Of a stretch of DNA of 64,000 nt, positions 27,601-36,288 are shown piece after piece (the stretch's first letter is position 1; every line of letters begins with the position of its first letter). The position numbers and the translations under genes were made by a program. The DNA is taken from contig CANNZV010001064.1 of the NCBI GenBank assembly GCA_947561585.1, forward strand, positions 50,130 through 114,129, read 5' to 3'. Source of the stretch: Caprella mutica. Its lineage: Eukaryota; Arthropoda; Malacostraca; Amphipoda; Caprellidae. A model generated the notes under the pieces. The model did no database searches and was not told where the DNA came from. It worked only from the letters and a program-made list of their open reading frames with translations.

Positions 27601-29825
27601 AGCAATCGATTTCTTTGGGTATGGCAGACATAAATGAAAGGATATGTCACACCATAAATGACTATAATTTCTGACATATAATTTTTTTTATCTGTAAAAA
27701 ATTTGTAAACAAATATAATCCTCACCTCGAAGTCAAGGGGTTCCCTCAGGGTGACAACACCCGTGGAGGCTTCGACGGAGAGGGCCGTGGTGTCGTCCAA
27801 ACTGTAGCGCAAGGGGAGGCCATCGGGATCCGAGGCCCTGAGGGTGTAGACGGAGGTGCCCACGGGGGTGTCCTCGCTGATCACGTGGAGGTCCATGGTG
27901 GCGGTAAAATCGGGGGGAGTGTTTGCAATGGACCCTGAGAAGAAGAGGGTAAAAATTGTATTATCGATATTATGTAAAATTAATTAATATCACAGTAAGT
28001 ATTGTTAATTGGAGAAATATTGTCCCAATGATTTGAGTATTATAGCAATATTGTCAATATCGTACCATTATTGGGACAATGTATATTGCCAATATTGTAA
28101 TATTATTGGGACGATGCTGCTGCAGGAAAAAACGATGAGATTTTTAGATTTATATTATTTATTACTTTTGAAAGTAGAATAAATTAAACATCAATGAATT
28201 TATTTAAAAATATAAAATAATTATGTTTTATACAGGGTGACCCACAAAAAAGTGTATCCATTTTTGAATAATCAATATAAATATCGTACACGTACAATCT
28301 TAAGCAATGACTGTGGTAGAATGGATACATGAAAAAATCTAATTTTTTAAATTTTTCAACTCTTTTTTTAACTACTTTTAAATACGATATTTCTATTCAT
28401 TCAAAGTTGGGTACACTTTTTTGTGGGTCACCCTGTGTTATAAACATACTAGTGTATTTGCCCGTTAAAATAACGGGTCTTCAATAGTAATTTATTACCC
28501 GTTATTAGGTTATTTTTATTGAATTAAAATAAAATTCTTTTTTTTGCATAAGCTGATAGTTTTTTCATAGATAAAAAAATTTAAAATTGGATTGAAACAG
28601 GGGTATTTCCCGTGCGTATCACAGTTAAATTCTTCATGTTTAATACCCGTCGTGTAGAAGCGGACACCAAATAAATAAACACACGAGGGAAATTATTAGT
28701 ATAGATTTTTGTAATTTTGAAAATTACAAACACGAATCAAATTATCTGGCTGTTACCATTTTCAAACTTAAATTCACTACTAACCTAATAAAATGAATCC
28801 AACATTGCCAATATACAAGTTACAATGAATCAACATTATATATTGTATCTACATTAACTGTATTCTAACTACAAATGTAACTACATTAAAGTCAACATTA
28901 ATCGTTAATGCATACCGTTTTCTCAATATCATAAAATGAGAGTAAAAAGTTTCACACATAGGTAATTAGGTTAGGTGAATTATCCATAAAATTGCAATTT
29001 CACATCTCTAATTAACGTTTCTATTTTATAACGGTTATGTTAATGATTATAAATGTTTAAGAATTGATTATAATTAGTTGATATTTTTTTTAAGTTGTTT
29101 TATAATTGGAATATTTGGTCGACAATTCATTAAAAAATTATCGACAATTCATTAAAAAATTATCGACAATTCATTAAAAAATTATCGACAATTCATTAAA
29201 AAATTATCGACAATTCATTATAAAATAATTACAATATTTTGACATTTGGATAGCAATAGATAATTAGATAGTTATTGATTATAATATATAAAAATTAAGA
29301 ACAATAGACTAAGGATAGGCTTGATACTAAAATACTATTTTCAATATTCTATCATTTTATATTGTGACTCACAGTTCTTTATCTTTACTATGATGAAAAA
29401 GATTCAAATTCAACGGGAAATCCATATTATTAAGAGGTTATTTAAACTCTACGTTGAATGATTTTTCAGGTTTCAAGATTTCGATTAGAAAGATTTCTAT
29501 CCATCATCAGGAGAAGGGTGGAAAACCTGGACCTGACAATGAATTTTATGACTAATGGTTGTATGTTGGATACCGTCGGTATCCAACATGCAGCATCCAA
29601 CATACCGTCGGTATCCAACATACAACTATTGGTCATAAAATTCATTGTCAGGTCCAGGTTTTCCACCCTTCTCCTGATGATGGATAGAAATCTTTCTATT
29701 CGAAAGTTTGAAACCTGATAAAACCTTCAACGTTGAGTTTAAATAACCTCTAATAATATCTTCGCTAGATACTCACATTGTACGAGGCTGAGCAGCAACA
29801 GTCCTATCCGAATGACGGCCATCAT
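6610..29825 (-). CDS. Cad87A: Cadherin-87A-like protein, complete, 23 coding exons
   Basis: Joined exons (transcript order): 29825-29777, 27934-27726, 24319-24185, 24043-23924, 23306-23166, 22568-22376, 21259-21147, 20683-20483, 18972-18715, 18422-18323, 16845-16697, 16529-15903, 15669-15470, 14791-14628, 14228-13825, 13290-13137, 11470-11129, 10638-10394, 10115-9921, 9374-9185, 8902-8764, 8533-7616, 7246-6610. All junctions are GT-AG, phases agree, and the sum is 5883 nt (1960 residues). A signal peptide (MMAVIRIGLLLLSLVQ) leads into NTPPDF, the usual start of a first EC repeat. About 14 EC repeats follow, marked by calcium-site linkers such as DANDNTPQF, DVNDNAPVF, DVNDNSPMF and DINDHAPVF. 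Linkers RLNLLPQ-type and NNNDKRPTL are degenerate. One membrane span (about 1722-1748) precedes a 212-residue tail ending MVAELI, perhaps PDZ-binding. Expected role: calcium-dependent adhesion at the cell surface. Length is close to Drosophila Cad87A (about 1975, from memory); orthology is inferred, not searched. Confidence 0.88.
7386..7470. mobile_element. Fragment of the hairpin element seen at 29433-29751
   Basis: In cadherin intron 22. Shares CTATTCGAAAG, TTGAAAC, CTTCAACGTTGAG and AACCTCT in the same order as the right arm of the large palindrome in intron 1. Confidence 0.6.
10695..10912. mobile_element. Inverted-repeat MITE, family A (copy in intron 17)
   Basis: Left GTCGGACGGTTCCACATCTT, right AGATGAGAAGCTGTCCAATA, with GGTATCATGGATACC in the middle. 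It belongs to the family of 1003-1199. Confidence 0.7.
10969..11140 (-). repeat. 30-bp minisatellite carrying the exon 17 splice donor
   Basis: Read on the transcript strand, each unit ends in GTGGAGGAACAAG and the next starts GTGAGG or GTGGGG, so every junction is a 5' splice-site match. Six units follow the predicted exon end at 11129. The first two are 30 bp and keep the frame; later ones include 29-bp units. Donors at 11129 and 11099 are GTGAGG; those at 11069 and beyond are GTGGGG. Confidence 0.9.
11509..12096. mobile_element. TTAA-flanked inverted-repeat element, piggyBac-like MITE
   Basis: Ends are TTAAAGGTCCCCTCCAAGC and GCCTGGAGAGGACCTTTAA. Both carry TTAA, the target duplicated by piggyBac elements. 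The interior also folds: TGTACACCATTTGTTTTGAT pairs with the inverse near 11883-11905. No transposase. Lies in intron 16. Superfamily assignment is inferred from the TTAA alone. Confidence 0.6.
12193..13058 (-). pseudogene. Decayed mariner-like transposon in intron 16
   Basis: Terminal inverted repeats TAGGGTGTTCAA (left) and TTGAACACCCTA (right) bound about 866 bp. On the minus strand near 12350-12560 the translation reads EEWPPLSEALNLLNYILWSI, matching the WPPxSPDLNPLDYxxW signature at the last catalytic Asp of Tc1/mariner transposases; here the SPD aspartate is lost (SEA). A frame change follows before a FKRLQKVFDANGEYI-like end. The rest of the transposase is not recognisable, so the copy is dead. 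Confidence 0.75.
13431..13815. repeat. 25-bp minisatellite filling intron 15, about 15 copies
   Basis: Unit ACTAGGAATGGGTCTAATTCC plus TAAC. Each unit is partly self-complementary (TAGGAAT with ATTCCTA). On the transcript strand it begins about 10 nt after the donor of exon 15 (GTTGAG|GTGAGG) and fills most of the intron. Confidence 0.92.
14827..15100. mobile_element. Near-perfect 274-bp hairpin MITE in intron 13
   Basis: CTTAAGGACCGTACACACGT on the left pairs with ACGTGTGTACGGCCTTTAAG on the right, and complementarity continues inwards (AAGTCTTTCCACC with GGTGGAAAGACTT). The core GGTATCTATGATAC resembles that of family A although the ends differ. TTAA occurs at both edges. Confidence 0.8.
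15147..15221. mobile_element. Short hairpin element, family C (intron 13)
   Basis: AATTATGGTGGGGCCATA and TATGGTCGGCCCCACCAC are inverted. Related copies at 55566-55632 and 59856-59960. Confidence 0.55.
16866..17745. repeat. 29-bp minisatellite in intron 10, about 30 copies
   Basis: Unit GATACGGAATATCATTAGGG plus GGGTATGAC. It ends about 20 bp from the acceptor of exon 11. On the transcript strand every unit offers CTAATGAT, which resembles a branch point, and a run of Cs. Unit variants (TCTGAC, AATGAC, TATGAC) are interspersed. Confidence 0.95.
17760..18322. other. Rest of intron 10, nothing recognised
   Basis: AT-rich non-coding DNA between the 29-bp array and the donor of exon 10 (CTCAAG|GTGATA). 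No element ends or open frame supported. Confidence 0.6.
19264..19415. mobile_element. pogo-like transposon remnant next to the 15-bp array
   Basis: CAGTCTAACTCCCTTATAGT is followed by CCCCGTATAGTGAAC and TTTTCTTTAGTCTG, and then in inverse by ACTAAAGAAAACTCATTCAC. The same arrangement occurs at 45248-45430, where the end reads CAGTAGAACTCATACATAGT. CAGTARAACCTC...TATAGTGAA is typical of pogo/Tigger-type termini. Confidence 0.55.
19421..20455. repeat. 15-bp GTTCACTATAGAGGA array, about 69 copies, intron 8
   Basis: A very regular 15-bp array with variants CACAATAGA, AGAAGAG and AGAATAG recurring in blocks. The motif TTCACTATA is that of the adjacent pogo-like terminus. The array ends 28 bp from the donor of exon 8 (20483). 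Because the period is divisible by three it leaves long spurious minus-strand frames open. Confidence 0.95.
20790..20850. repeat. Short inverted repeat, TTCCTGGG / CCCAGGAA type
   Basis: TTTATTCCTGGGAC and ATCCCAGGAATAAA are inverted and followed by CCTTCTTGCCTGGG. The same words form a hairpin at 56325-56395, so this is probably a small MITE family. Confidence 0.5.
20945..21165 (-). repeat. 23-bp minisatellite carrying the exon 7 splice donor
   Basis: On the transcript strand the unit is GGTCAAG|GTAAGGTCAGACTA (with AT/GT variation), repeated about seven to nine times. The exon 7 end (ATGGTCAAG|GTAAGG at 21147) is the first unit. Using a later donor would hit an in-frame TAG in the first unit, so later copies are not coding. 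Confidence 0.88.
21375..21690. repeat. 30-bp minisatellite in intron 6, about 10 copies
   Basis: Unit TTTCACAGTACCTAGCATAG plus TTTAATAAAA, with CACAG/CATAG alternation. It ends about 115 bp from the acceptor of exon 7 (21259). Confidence 0.93.
22006..22160. mobile_element. MITE with GGGCGTT termini (intron 6)
   Basis: TTCACATGGGGCGTTATTTT on the left, inverse AACGCCCGTTTGAATGGGG on the right. A related stretch at 23045-23115 has TTTCAAACGGGGCGTTTTT and CCGCCCAATATAATCGG. Confidence 0.55.
22166..22348. mobile_element. Inverted-repeat MITE (intron 6)
   Basis: Left GCTCATTCTATACTAGCAGA and GCGTTTTCACTGCCCAG; right CTGGGCGGTTAAAACACAGC and TCTGCTAGAATAGAATATGC. The arms pair for about 45 bp with mismatches. 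The right end lies about 28 bp from the donor of exon 6. Confidence 0.7.
22845..23030. mobile_element. Putative MITE in intron 5
   Basis: CCAGACGATACGTTTTTTAA on the left and TTAAAAAAACGCCCAGTCTG on the right are imperfect inverses. Non-coding. Confidence 0.45.
23135..23170 (-). repeat. 24-bp tandem duplication of the exon 5 splice donor
   Basis: AGGCTGAT|GTGAGTAT occurs twice, 24 bp apart. The first (exon end 23166) gives the expected cadherin frame. Use of the second would read through an in-frame TAG. Confidence 0.85.
23622..23840. repeat. 71-bp triplicated module in intron 4
   Basis: Three copies of a unit starting ATTGACTGTAAATAGATATT and ending GTGGAATATTATTTGT. A partial copy abuts exon 4 at 24044-24080 and provides its acceptor. 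The same module forms the right flank of both 32-bp arrays (49035-49115 and 63350-63425). Confidence 0.9.
24602..24882 (+). mobile_element. Non-autonomous Helitron-like element, copy 1 (intron 2)
   Basis: Starts TCTATACTAATAATTTC after an A and ends ACACTAG before a T, as Helitrons do (5' TC, 3' CTRR, insertion between A and T). A hairpin AACGGGT...ACCCGTT lies just before the 3' end. About 281 bp, no coding capacity. Copies 2 and 3 are at 28449-28705 (-) and 32315-32594 (+). Confidence 0.75.
25944..26100. mobile_element. Inverted-repeat MITE, family A (intron 2)
   Basis: GAATTATCGGTCAGTACTTC and TTCGGTCATATAAGAAAA on the left; TTCTTATATGTCCGAAGAAG and GTGCTGTCCGATAATGC on the right. A well-preserved hairpin. 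Confidence 0.75.
27228..27345. repeat. 21-bp TTCACTGCAGTCATTTAAAGG array, about 6 copies
   Basis: Nearly perfect units in intron 2, about 380 bp from the donor of exon 2. CTGCAG is a palindrome within each unit. The rest of intron 2 (24883-25943, 26101-27227) is AT-rich with nothing further recognised. Confidence 0.93.
28232..28436. mobile_element. mariner-type MITE (intron 1)
   Basis: ACAGGGTGACCCACAAAAAA on the left and TTTTTTGTGGGTCACCCTGT on the right form nearly perfect termini around 205 bp, with GATATTT inverses inside. ACAGGGTGxCCC ends are typical of mariner-like elements. A lone related end is at 3479. It sits only 13 bp from Helitron-like copy 2. Confidence 0.8.
28449..28705 (-). 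mobile_element. Non-autonomous Helitron-like element, copy 2 (intron 1)
   Basis: Reads TCTATACTAATAATTTC to CACTAG on the minus strand, with the AACGGGT/ACCCGTT hairpin near the 3' end. Slightly shorter than copies 1 and 3. Confidence 0.75.
29116..29220. repeat. 22-bp ATTCATTAAAAAATTATCGA array, about 5 copies
   Basis: Perfect 22-bp units in intron 1 that end as the unit decays to TTATAAAATAATTAC. Confidence 0.92.
29433..29751. mobile_element. Long near-perfect palindrome beside the first coding exon
   Basis: The arms run from AGAGGTTATTTAAACTC to GAGTTTAAATAACCTCT and pair for about 130-150 bp each, meeting around CATGCAGCATCC near 29595, where CATACCGTCGGTATCC is itself repeated. The right end is about 25 bp from the donor of the start-codon exon. 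A fragment of the family lies at 7386-7470. Probably a non-autonomous DNA transposon. Confidence 0.85.
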
Positions 29826-30276
29826 CTAATAATAGAAAGGGGAAAACGTTAAATATGCTATTAAGATTATCATTAGGAAATAGTGTTTATATAAACTGAA
29901 AGTGAAGTATTTAGAAATGATTAACATGATAAAAGAGATAATCAAAATTACAACAGTTCGGGGCTCTCTTCCATTCACCACAAACAGCTTCAGGATAGAA
30001 AATGGATTATGAAAATAATTTTTGATTGTTTACTTAATGTTAATTAATAAGTAATGGTATGGAAAATTTGTTAATATATAACTGAAACTAACATATTCAA
30101 ACAATTACCATTTATTGATAATTACGCATATACTTGTAGAATTTAAAAAAAATGATATAATATATAAATAATATAATATTAAGACAGCTGATTAATATAT
30201 AAGGCAAAATCATAGAATTTATTATAAGAATACATGGTCAAATAATGATATGATATTGATATCAAAATTAAAATTG

Positions 30277-30420
30277 TGACAATATGCTTTTAAAATCATA
30301 GATCCTGTAAATATTAATCAAATTAAAGAGTATTGAATGGTTCAACACCAGCGGTAGGTATAGAGTATTCGATACCATTTCCTTTCGTCTGTGATAGGTA
30401 TTCTTTAACAAGCACAAAGA
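30277..30420. mobile_element. Half copy of the GTGACAATATGC element
   Basis: Shares GTGACAATATGC, AATCATAGATCCTG, AGAGTATTGAATGGTTC and GTATTCGATACCATTTC with 50770-50960, but the right inverted end is not clear. Confidence 0.6.
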
Positions 30421-32314
30421 ATTATTTACAAATTAACAAGTGTTTAAAAATACTCTACTTAATTCATGAATAAATTATTCAATAATTTACCAAATTGCAC
30501 GATCTTAAAATTGCGCTGCGCGGTTTTACTCTTGGAATGAACAGAGTGCCTGTGAGGCTTGTTCCGATTTGAATATAGAATTATACTTTGAAAACTTGAC
30601 TTGAGGGAAATTTGGGCTTTAATTGTCTAAGACGTATTAATGTGAAAACAATGAAAATGCAGCATATTTTGTTTTTATTTAGTTGTATAACATTTATTAC
30701 CATGCGGAAATCTAGATCTCGTGTGAAATACATGCGCTGTTGCTTCACATTTTGATTCACACCAAATAATAGCTAATATTTCTATAAGAGATGTTTCTAG
30801 TGTGACGCAAATTGTGACACATCAGCAGTTGTACTTCACCCGCGCTACAGAGGCCCACCTGGTCAAAAATGATACAAAACTAAAAATAGATCAAAATATG
30901 TGGCATTATATTCATACTGTTACATAAATTATTGAATACAAAATATACAATGAAAGTCACGGAGTTTCAGAAACACAAGTCAAATTCGTTTTTAAACTAT
31001 GGACCAATATTTCAAACCGGGCTGGGCCTCTTAGCGTTCTGGGATTTAAAACCGCGCTGATCACTTAAGCATTGCGCGGAATATACATATATATATGGTA
31101 AAGAAAAATATTTTTTTGTACTAAATACTTTCTGGCAATTCTCTTTCATTTAAATAAATACGCTAAAGATACGCAAGCCTAGAAAAAAAAAATTCTGCAA
31201 TTTATCAATTATTTCATAAGGAATAAATCACATTTAAATGACTATATTTCTTTGTCACTAGCGAACCCTACAAATTACTTACCATGAATAATTTCCATTG
31301 CGGTACTAAATCAAAAGGAATAACGGAAAAAATAGTCAAGAAAGTAAGAGTCGCTAGTTGGAATGTGCGTAAACTTGCAAGTGATACGATATTACCGTTA
31401 GCATTTTGCTATGTAAATACGCTAGCACCTATTTACTTAATAGTGCATATGCACTTATAACGCATAATAGTAATTCATTAAGTAAATGAGTATGATAATT
31501 CTAAATCGAAAGGATGATTACAGTCGGCAAAGAAGGAGTAGCAACATTTTAACTACAGACCGTGGATAACTCCTTCCTTCAAGTTGTATGTTAAACTCAC
31601 CTTCAAAAATCGACTAAATTTGTTCACACTGTCTAAAAATCACAATCTTATTCATTTAAACTCCCTTTTAAAGCTCTTATGATGCATTACTATTGAAATG
31701 GCGAGTCTATTATAAGTTTATACAGTGTGTCATGTTGTAGAGTTCACAGGCACGACACCAACACAACCTCTCTCACCGACACTTTTGACCTCACTGAATA
31801 GGGCAGGTATTTTTACAGGTGAGTCAGTGTCGAGACACCTGGCGGTGAGGTTTGGAACTACACATTGTGGTGAGGTTTATATCTACACATTGTGGTTAAG
31901 ATTATGACTACACATTGCAAGTTCATTCAAGAAAGTAACAGTTACCAACAAGTGCAAACTATTGTAAGCTGGCTAATGAATCTGTAGTTTTTGCAAAAGT
32001 TCAAGATATGCATGCATTAAATGAACAAATGAGCTATGTTTCAATATTTTGGAAAAAAAAATGATTTTGAAACTCAAATTTCTTATTTTTAACTCTTCAA
32101 CACAAAAAATGATGGAAGAAGTAGTTGGGTACAAAAATTGTGATGCTCACAAATTATTATATCAAATAAATGATAAAACAAAAATCCAACATATATTGAG
32201 TTATGAAACCTTCAGAAATTCTAAAAATGTCAAATCCAATCATTTAATTTAGGGTCATTTAATTCACTAATACAATTTTGAGGGTATAATTAAATTTAGT
32301 ATGGATACAGCTTA
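30421..32314. other. Upstream region of the cadherin gene
   Basis: Apart from the candidate UTR exons, this is AT-rich with two less AT-rich patches (30500-30560 and 31010-31080, with GCGCTGCGCGG and CCGCGCTGATC). No further gene is supported. The cadherin promoter is presumably upstream of 31600, but I see no clear TATA or initiator. Confidence 0.45.
31283..31601 (-). other. Candidate 5' UTR exons of the cadherin gene
   Basis: The start-codon exon is preceded directly by an acceptor (CCCCTTTCTATTATTAG then ATGATGG), implying upstream non-coding exons. Two good donors lie upstream: TTGAAG|GTGAGT with exon end at 31601, and TTCATG|GTAAGT with exon end at 31283. The second closes a 23-nt micro-exon (31305-31283) behind a pyrimidine-rich acceptor. 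If included, it brings an AUG out of frame with the cadherin, a possible upstream ORF. Inferred from splice signals only. Confidence 0.35.
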
Positions 32315-32594
32315 TCTATACTAATAATTTCCTTAGTGTGTTTATTTATTTGGTGTCCACTTTTACACTACGGGTATTAAACATGAAGAATGTAACTATG
32401 ATACGCACGGGAATATATTGACTTGATATTTAAATATCATGTTTCTATTAAAATTTTGAATGTATTTTATCTATAAAATAAATTAGACTATGCAGAAAAT
32501 TTAATTTCAATTGAATTTGGTAAAAGTAACCTAATAACGGGTAATAAATTGGTATTGGTGATGACCCGTTATTTTTAACAGGAGAGTACACTAG
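32315..32594 (+). mobile_element. Non-autonomous Helitron-like element, copy 3
   Basis: TCTATACTAATAATTTCC to ACACTAG, with the AACGGGT/ACCCGTT hairpin before the end; close to copy 1 along its whole length. Confidence 0.75.
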
Positions 32595-33815
32595 TAAGTA
32601 ATAAAATCAAATTTTCAGACAGATGAATTGAACCGTAAAATGTCATTTCATAAGTAGCTAATCAAATTAAATCTTGAGAAATAGGTTAAAATGCAGTTCA
32701 GCCTTTTTATAAATCATGATTTTTTAAAATCATAATTACTTGAAACACAGCAGAAATTATCGAGAGGTTTTCAAAAGCAGGAAATCATTGTTAATCCTAA
32801 TTATAGAATGTACCTAGCTACTACCATTCGCTAGGTGAAAATTTCTACGATCATAGTTTTCTAATTTCTTATTTTTTTCAAATCCTACAAATTTGTGATT
32901 GTGTAGCTACTCATACTAATTATGAAATATAAACATTTATCAAAAATTTATATTTATAAATGTGAAATTTGAATATCTACTGTTAAAAATCATTACGGAA
33001 TATACTTTTCTTTAGACTGTAATATAAAAATAATTATCACTTGTTTTTTTACCATAAAATATTGGTGAATGAAACTAGTCATTAATTTGATAAAAATGTA
33101 TCCATAAAAAAGAACAATTGCTTGAGTCTTAAAATAACAAAGATATCAATAAATAGGAAAAATATAAACACAAATATATAGTACAGTATAGATGGAATAT
33201 ACCATATACGAGTTATTGGGCGGTTCCACATTTTCGATCATATAAGAAAAGATATAAAGTAATCATTATTTAACCTATATACAGTAATTGGTAGCTATAT
33301 CACGATCGACAATATGGAACAGACCGATAAATCGAAAATAACCTAAGAATACATGGAATTAAAGAAGGCTATAGCTACCTAATAGGTTGTAAGAATATTT
33401 TTCATTACCCTAGTGACAGATAGCCAACTAATCATATATATATTCAGATCATCTTAAGGACACTTTGAATTCACATATATCAAACATAGAAAAAGCTATC
33501 AAAAAATAGGAAATCAGCATTAGATGTTTATAAAGCCTGTAGTAATTTCAGGATTTAAATATAATTTAATCTTTCTTTTGTAAAAATGACGTCTTTTTTC
33601 TATAAACTGGCTTATAATAAATAAATATATTTATAAATTCATCTGAGAATCTTTCACCTAGCTAAATAAAACATTGTAGTATGAACTTAAAAATCATTAA
33701 ATTAAGTGAAGATGAAGTGTTGGGAAAATATTTATTAACTTTGAATGAAATATTATAATATAAAAATCCTATTTCCAGAATTGAACATGTAGGTAGCTAG
33801 TTATAGTTTGTATAA
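32595..33815. other. AT-rich intergenic DNA with one family A MITE
   Basis: A family A element lies at 33207-33352 (GTTATTGGGCGGTTCCACAT; inverse near 33310-33330). Otherwise nothing is recognised. No exon encoding the C-terminal SRA1 domain was found here. Confidence 0.5.
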
Positions 33816-33819
33816 AACT

Positions 33820-34002
33820 AAAAATAAGATAGGAAGAGTTAGATCTTTGAACTAGTATCTTATTTCTCTTTATAAACACTAAAAATAAGATAGGAAGAGT
33901 TAGATCTTTGAACTTGTATCTTATTTCTCTTTATAAACACTAAAAAGAAGCTAGGAAGAGTTAGACATTTGAACTTGTATCTTATTTCTCTTTATAAACA
34001 AA
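33820..34002. repeat. 61-bp repeat, three copies
   Basis: Unit begins AAAAATAAGATAGGAAGAGT and ends CTTTATAAACACT. AATAAGATA and TATCTTATT inside each unit can pair. It lies just past the stop codon of the SRA1-like gene, probably in its 3' UTR. Confidence 0.9.
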
Positions 34003-34050
34003 CCCTCAAATTAGATGAAAAACTTCCAACTAAAAACATTATAAAGTTTC

Positions 34051-35288
34051 TCAACTGGAAGTAGAGGAAGGAGGAGCAACATTAGGAATGAGAGGAGGAG
34101 GAGGCGGTAACCCGGCACTTGAATTATTTGTAGAAGGTCTGCGAATAAATTAATGAATTAATATTTTTTAAATCATGAAGAACAGCTGGATAGAACAAGC
34201 TTAAACTCATTAGACAAGTCATAACCATTTTGAGCTTGTTAGAACACATTTGAACTTTTAATCAATTTCTGAATCTAGGAAATACCTACATAAGCTAGAT
34301 ATAGAATTTCATATTTACAGATAGTTAATAATTAATTTTGGTATGAAGAAGTAGCTAGTTGCTACTGTAGCAGTTAGTCATACAAGCACAATGACTTTAT
34401 CAACACACTATTTCTATTACCTTTGCACAGAGGATATAGAGGAGTCTGGTATGGGTACTCTCTTGTTCATGCGCCTTTTGGTAGCCGCAGCATCTGATCT
34501 GGTGATATTGGAGCTAACTGGAGGAGGATCATTCCACCCTCTGTCTGCAACACCTGAGGAGAATAAGTATTTAGAGATGCTTTAGGGGCAAGAAAGGTAA
34601 ATTTCAACCACTTAATGTTAAGCAATTTAAGGAGTATATATCCTGCTAAAAATGAATTCGTATTAAAATGTTGCACATCACACGAAGCACAAAGAATGTT
34701 ATAATATATAAATTTTATAATCGAAACTTTGATTCATATTAGTGTTTTTGTGGTTTGAGACCTAAGTTAGTTATTGTGCTGCAATAGATTTCCAAATTAC
34801 ATTTAAAACAATTAAATCATGAAAAAGTTATAAAAAGAATAAACTAGATTAGCTAGCAAATACTTTTATAAGCCAGAATAAATACACAATAATGCACAAT
34901 AAATAAGTAGCCAAAGCAAGTTATAAAAGATGTTCAATTTTTGATAAGAAGTGGCTAGGAAGGATCTTTACGTGTAGCTACAGCGTATGTAAATAATAAC
35001 AATGAACACTAAAAAGACAATTCTTAACCATGAAAATTGAACAAATTCATGTAACTTGTCATCAAAGCTATTCAATCAAGTGGTTCAATTGAACTTTAAA
35101 CAGTCAAGTAGCTAAGTAGAGAATGCTAAATTGATACTATAGGTGAGACCATTAAAACAAGAAAATAACTTTGTAACAGTTTAGCTCAGTAGCTGTAAGA
35201 ATTATGTCTATTGCGTAGCTAGTTCCTAAATTTTGGAGCACTCACCATCTTGAGCAGATTTCAGTTCACCTGTAGACGATTCACTCAT
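34051..35288 (-). CDS. Small protein resembling the N-terminal part of SRA1
   Basis: Three exons: 35288-35246, 34553-34421 and 34138-34051, joined by GATG|GTGAGT, CTCAG|GTG, CAAAG|GTAATA and TCGCAG|ACC. They encode 87 residues starting MSESSTGELKSAQDG. The segment RGWNDPPPVS followed by KRRMNKRVPIPD resembles RGWNDPPQFS and TKRV near the N-terminus of steroid receptor RNA activator protein 1 (SRA1), and a proline-rich stretch (GLPPPPPLIP) follows as in SRA1. The family normally continues into a helical SRA1 domain shared with Sec31; here a stop (TGA 34051-34053) comes first. A weak donor (TTCCA|GTTGAG) overlapping the stop could bypass it, but no downstream exon was seen. It may be a truncated paralogue, a short isoform or an incomplete model. 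Confidence 0.6.
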
Positions 35289-35289
35289 A

Positions 35290-36046
35290 GTTGAAAAGAT
35301 ATTAGAAAGTCCAAGACTCAGAGAGACAAAAAAAAAAAGACTAATTAGATTGAAATATAAGAAAAAAGATTCAGCTTTTGAAAATAATACTCAAATATGT
35401 TTAGAAAGTAAAATTCTGCAAAAAATAAAGATACATTAAAGTAACTTACAATTTTATTAGTAAATAGCCCTAATAGCTACTGTAATAGTAACTGATTTAG
35501 AGCCAAATAATTATTATAATGCAATATTTTCAAATAGCATTGACAGATATCAGAAACAGATTGGCATCATCAATCTGTCAGTCAAAATTAAATAGGCAGC
35601 TACTAGCTAGTTGCCTACTGGGATTGGCTAGTGGCTACTGCCTACCAGTCTGCAAAGCTTGCACAATCAGTCTCCAGATATTTAATTTTCGGGGCAATTT
35701 CTCTCCAAAGATTTCCCCTAGGAATTAATTAGAAAATTGTCACCAGATAATTCAGGAGACTAGTTTCAAGGCCTGAATAGTCGCTGGATAAATTTCACAA
35801 CTTCATGTATCTTTTGCAGATTGGACTGCCTACAGTCCCTAGTTGGCTATTACCCAGTCTGCAGAATATGGGACATTTTTAACATTTTCTGTGCGAACAA
35901 TCCTTAATTTCCTCCTATATTTACATGTATTTTACTGAGAACAGAAAGTCAGAAACCAAAATAGAGGATTTCTTGGAGAACACTTCCAGTTCCTGCAGTC
36001 TGGGAGCCTATTACCAATGGCAATTACTAGGCTTCAATTAGCTATA
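35290..36046. other. Intergenic, repetitive CAGTCTGCAG-rich DNA
   Basis: Contains many scattered CAGTCTGCAGAA and GGCTACTGCCTACC-like words but no clear element boundaries or gene. Confidence 0.5.
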
Positions 36047-36047
36047 T

Positions 36048-36288
36048 CCAGTCTGTATTTTGTGCACAAAATTCCACTGACTTATTCAAAAAGCTGAAAA
36101 AATTAACCATAAATTTCCAATAATTTGGCTGATCCAACAACAATTTCCAACTTTATCCACCGAAAATTAATGGTGACATAGTAATAAATAGCTAAAAATC
36201 CACTGACTTTGCTGGAATATTATTTTCAAAGGAAAAAAATTCTACCGACATGTCGGTGGAATCGTGGAATTTACCATGAAATACAGAC
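36048..36288. mobile_element. CCAGTCTGTATTT inverted-repeat element, copy 1
   Basis: Starts CCAGTCTGTATTTTGTGCAC and ends ACCATGAAATACAGAC, about 240 bp, with ACCGACATGTCGGT near the right end. Copies at 36914-37149 and 37228-37352. Confidence 0.65.

Noticed and set aside
32049..32252. 67-codon plus-strand frame
   Set aside because: Lysine/asparagine-rich chance frame in AT-rich DNA with no motif.
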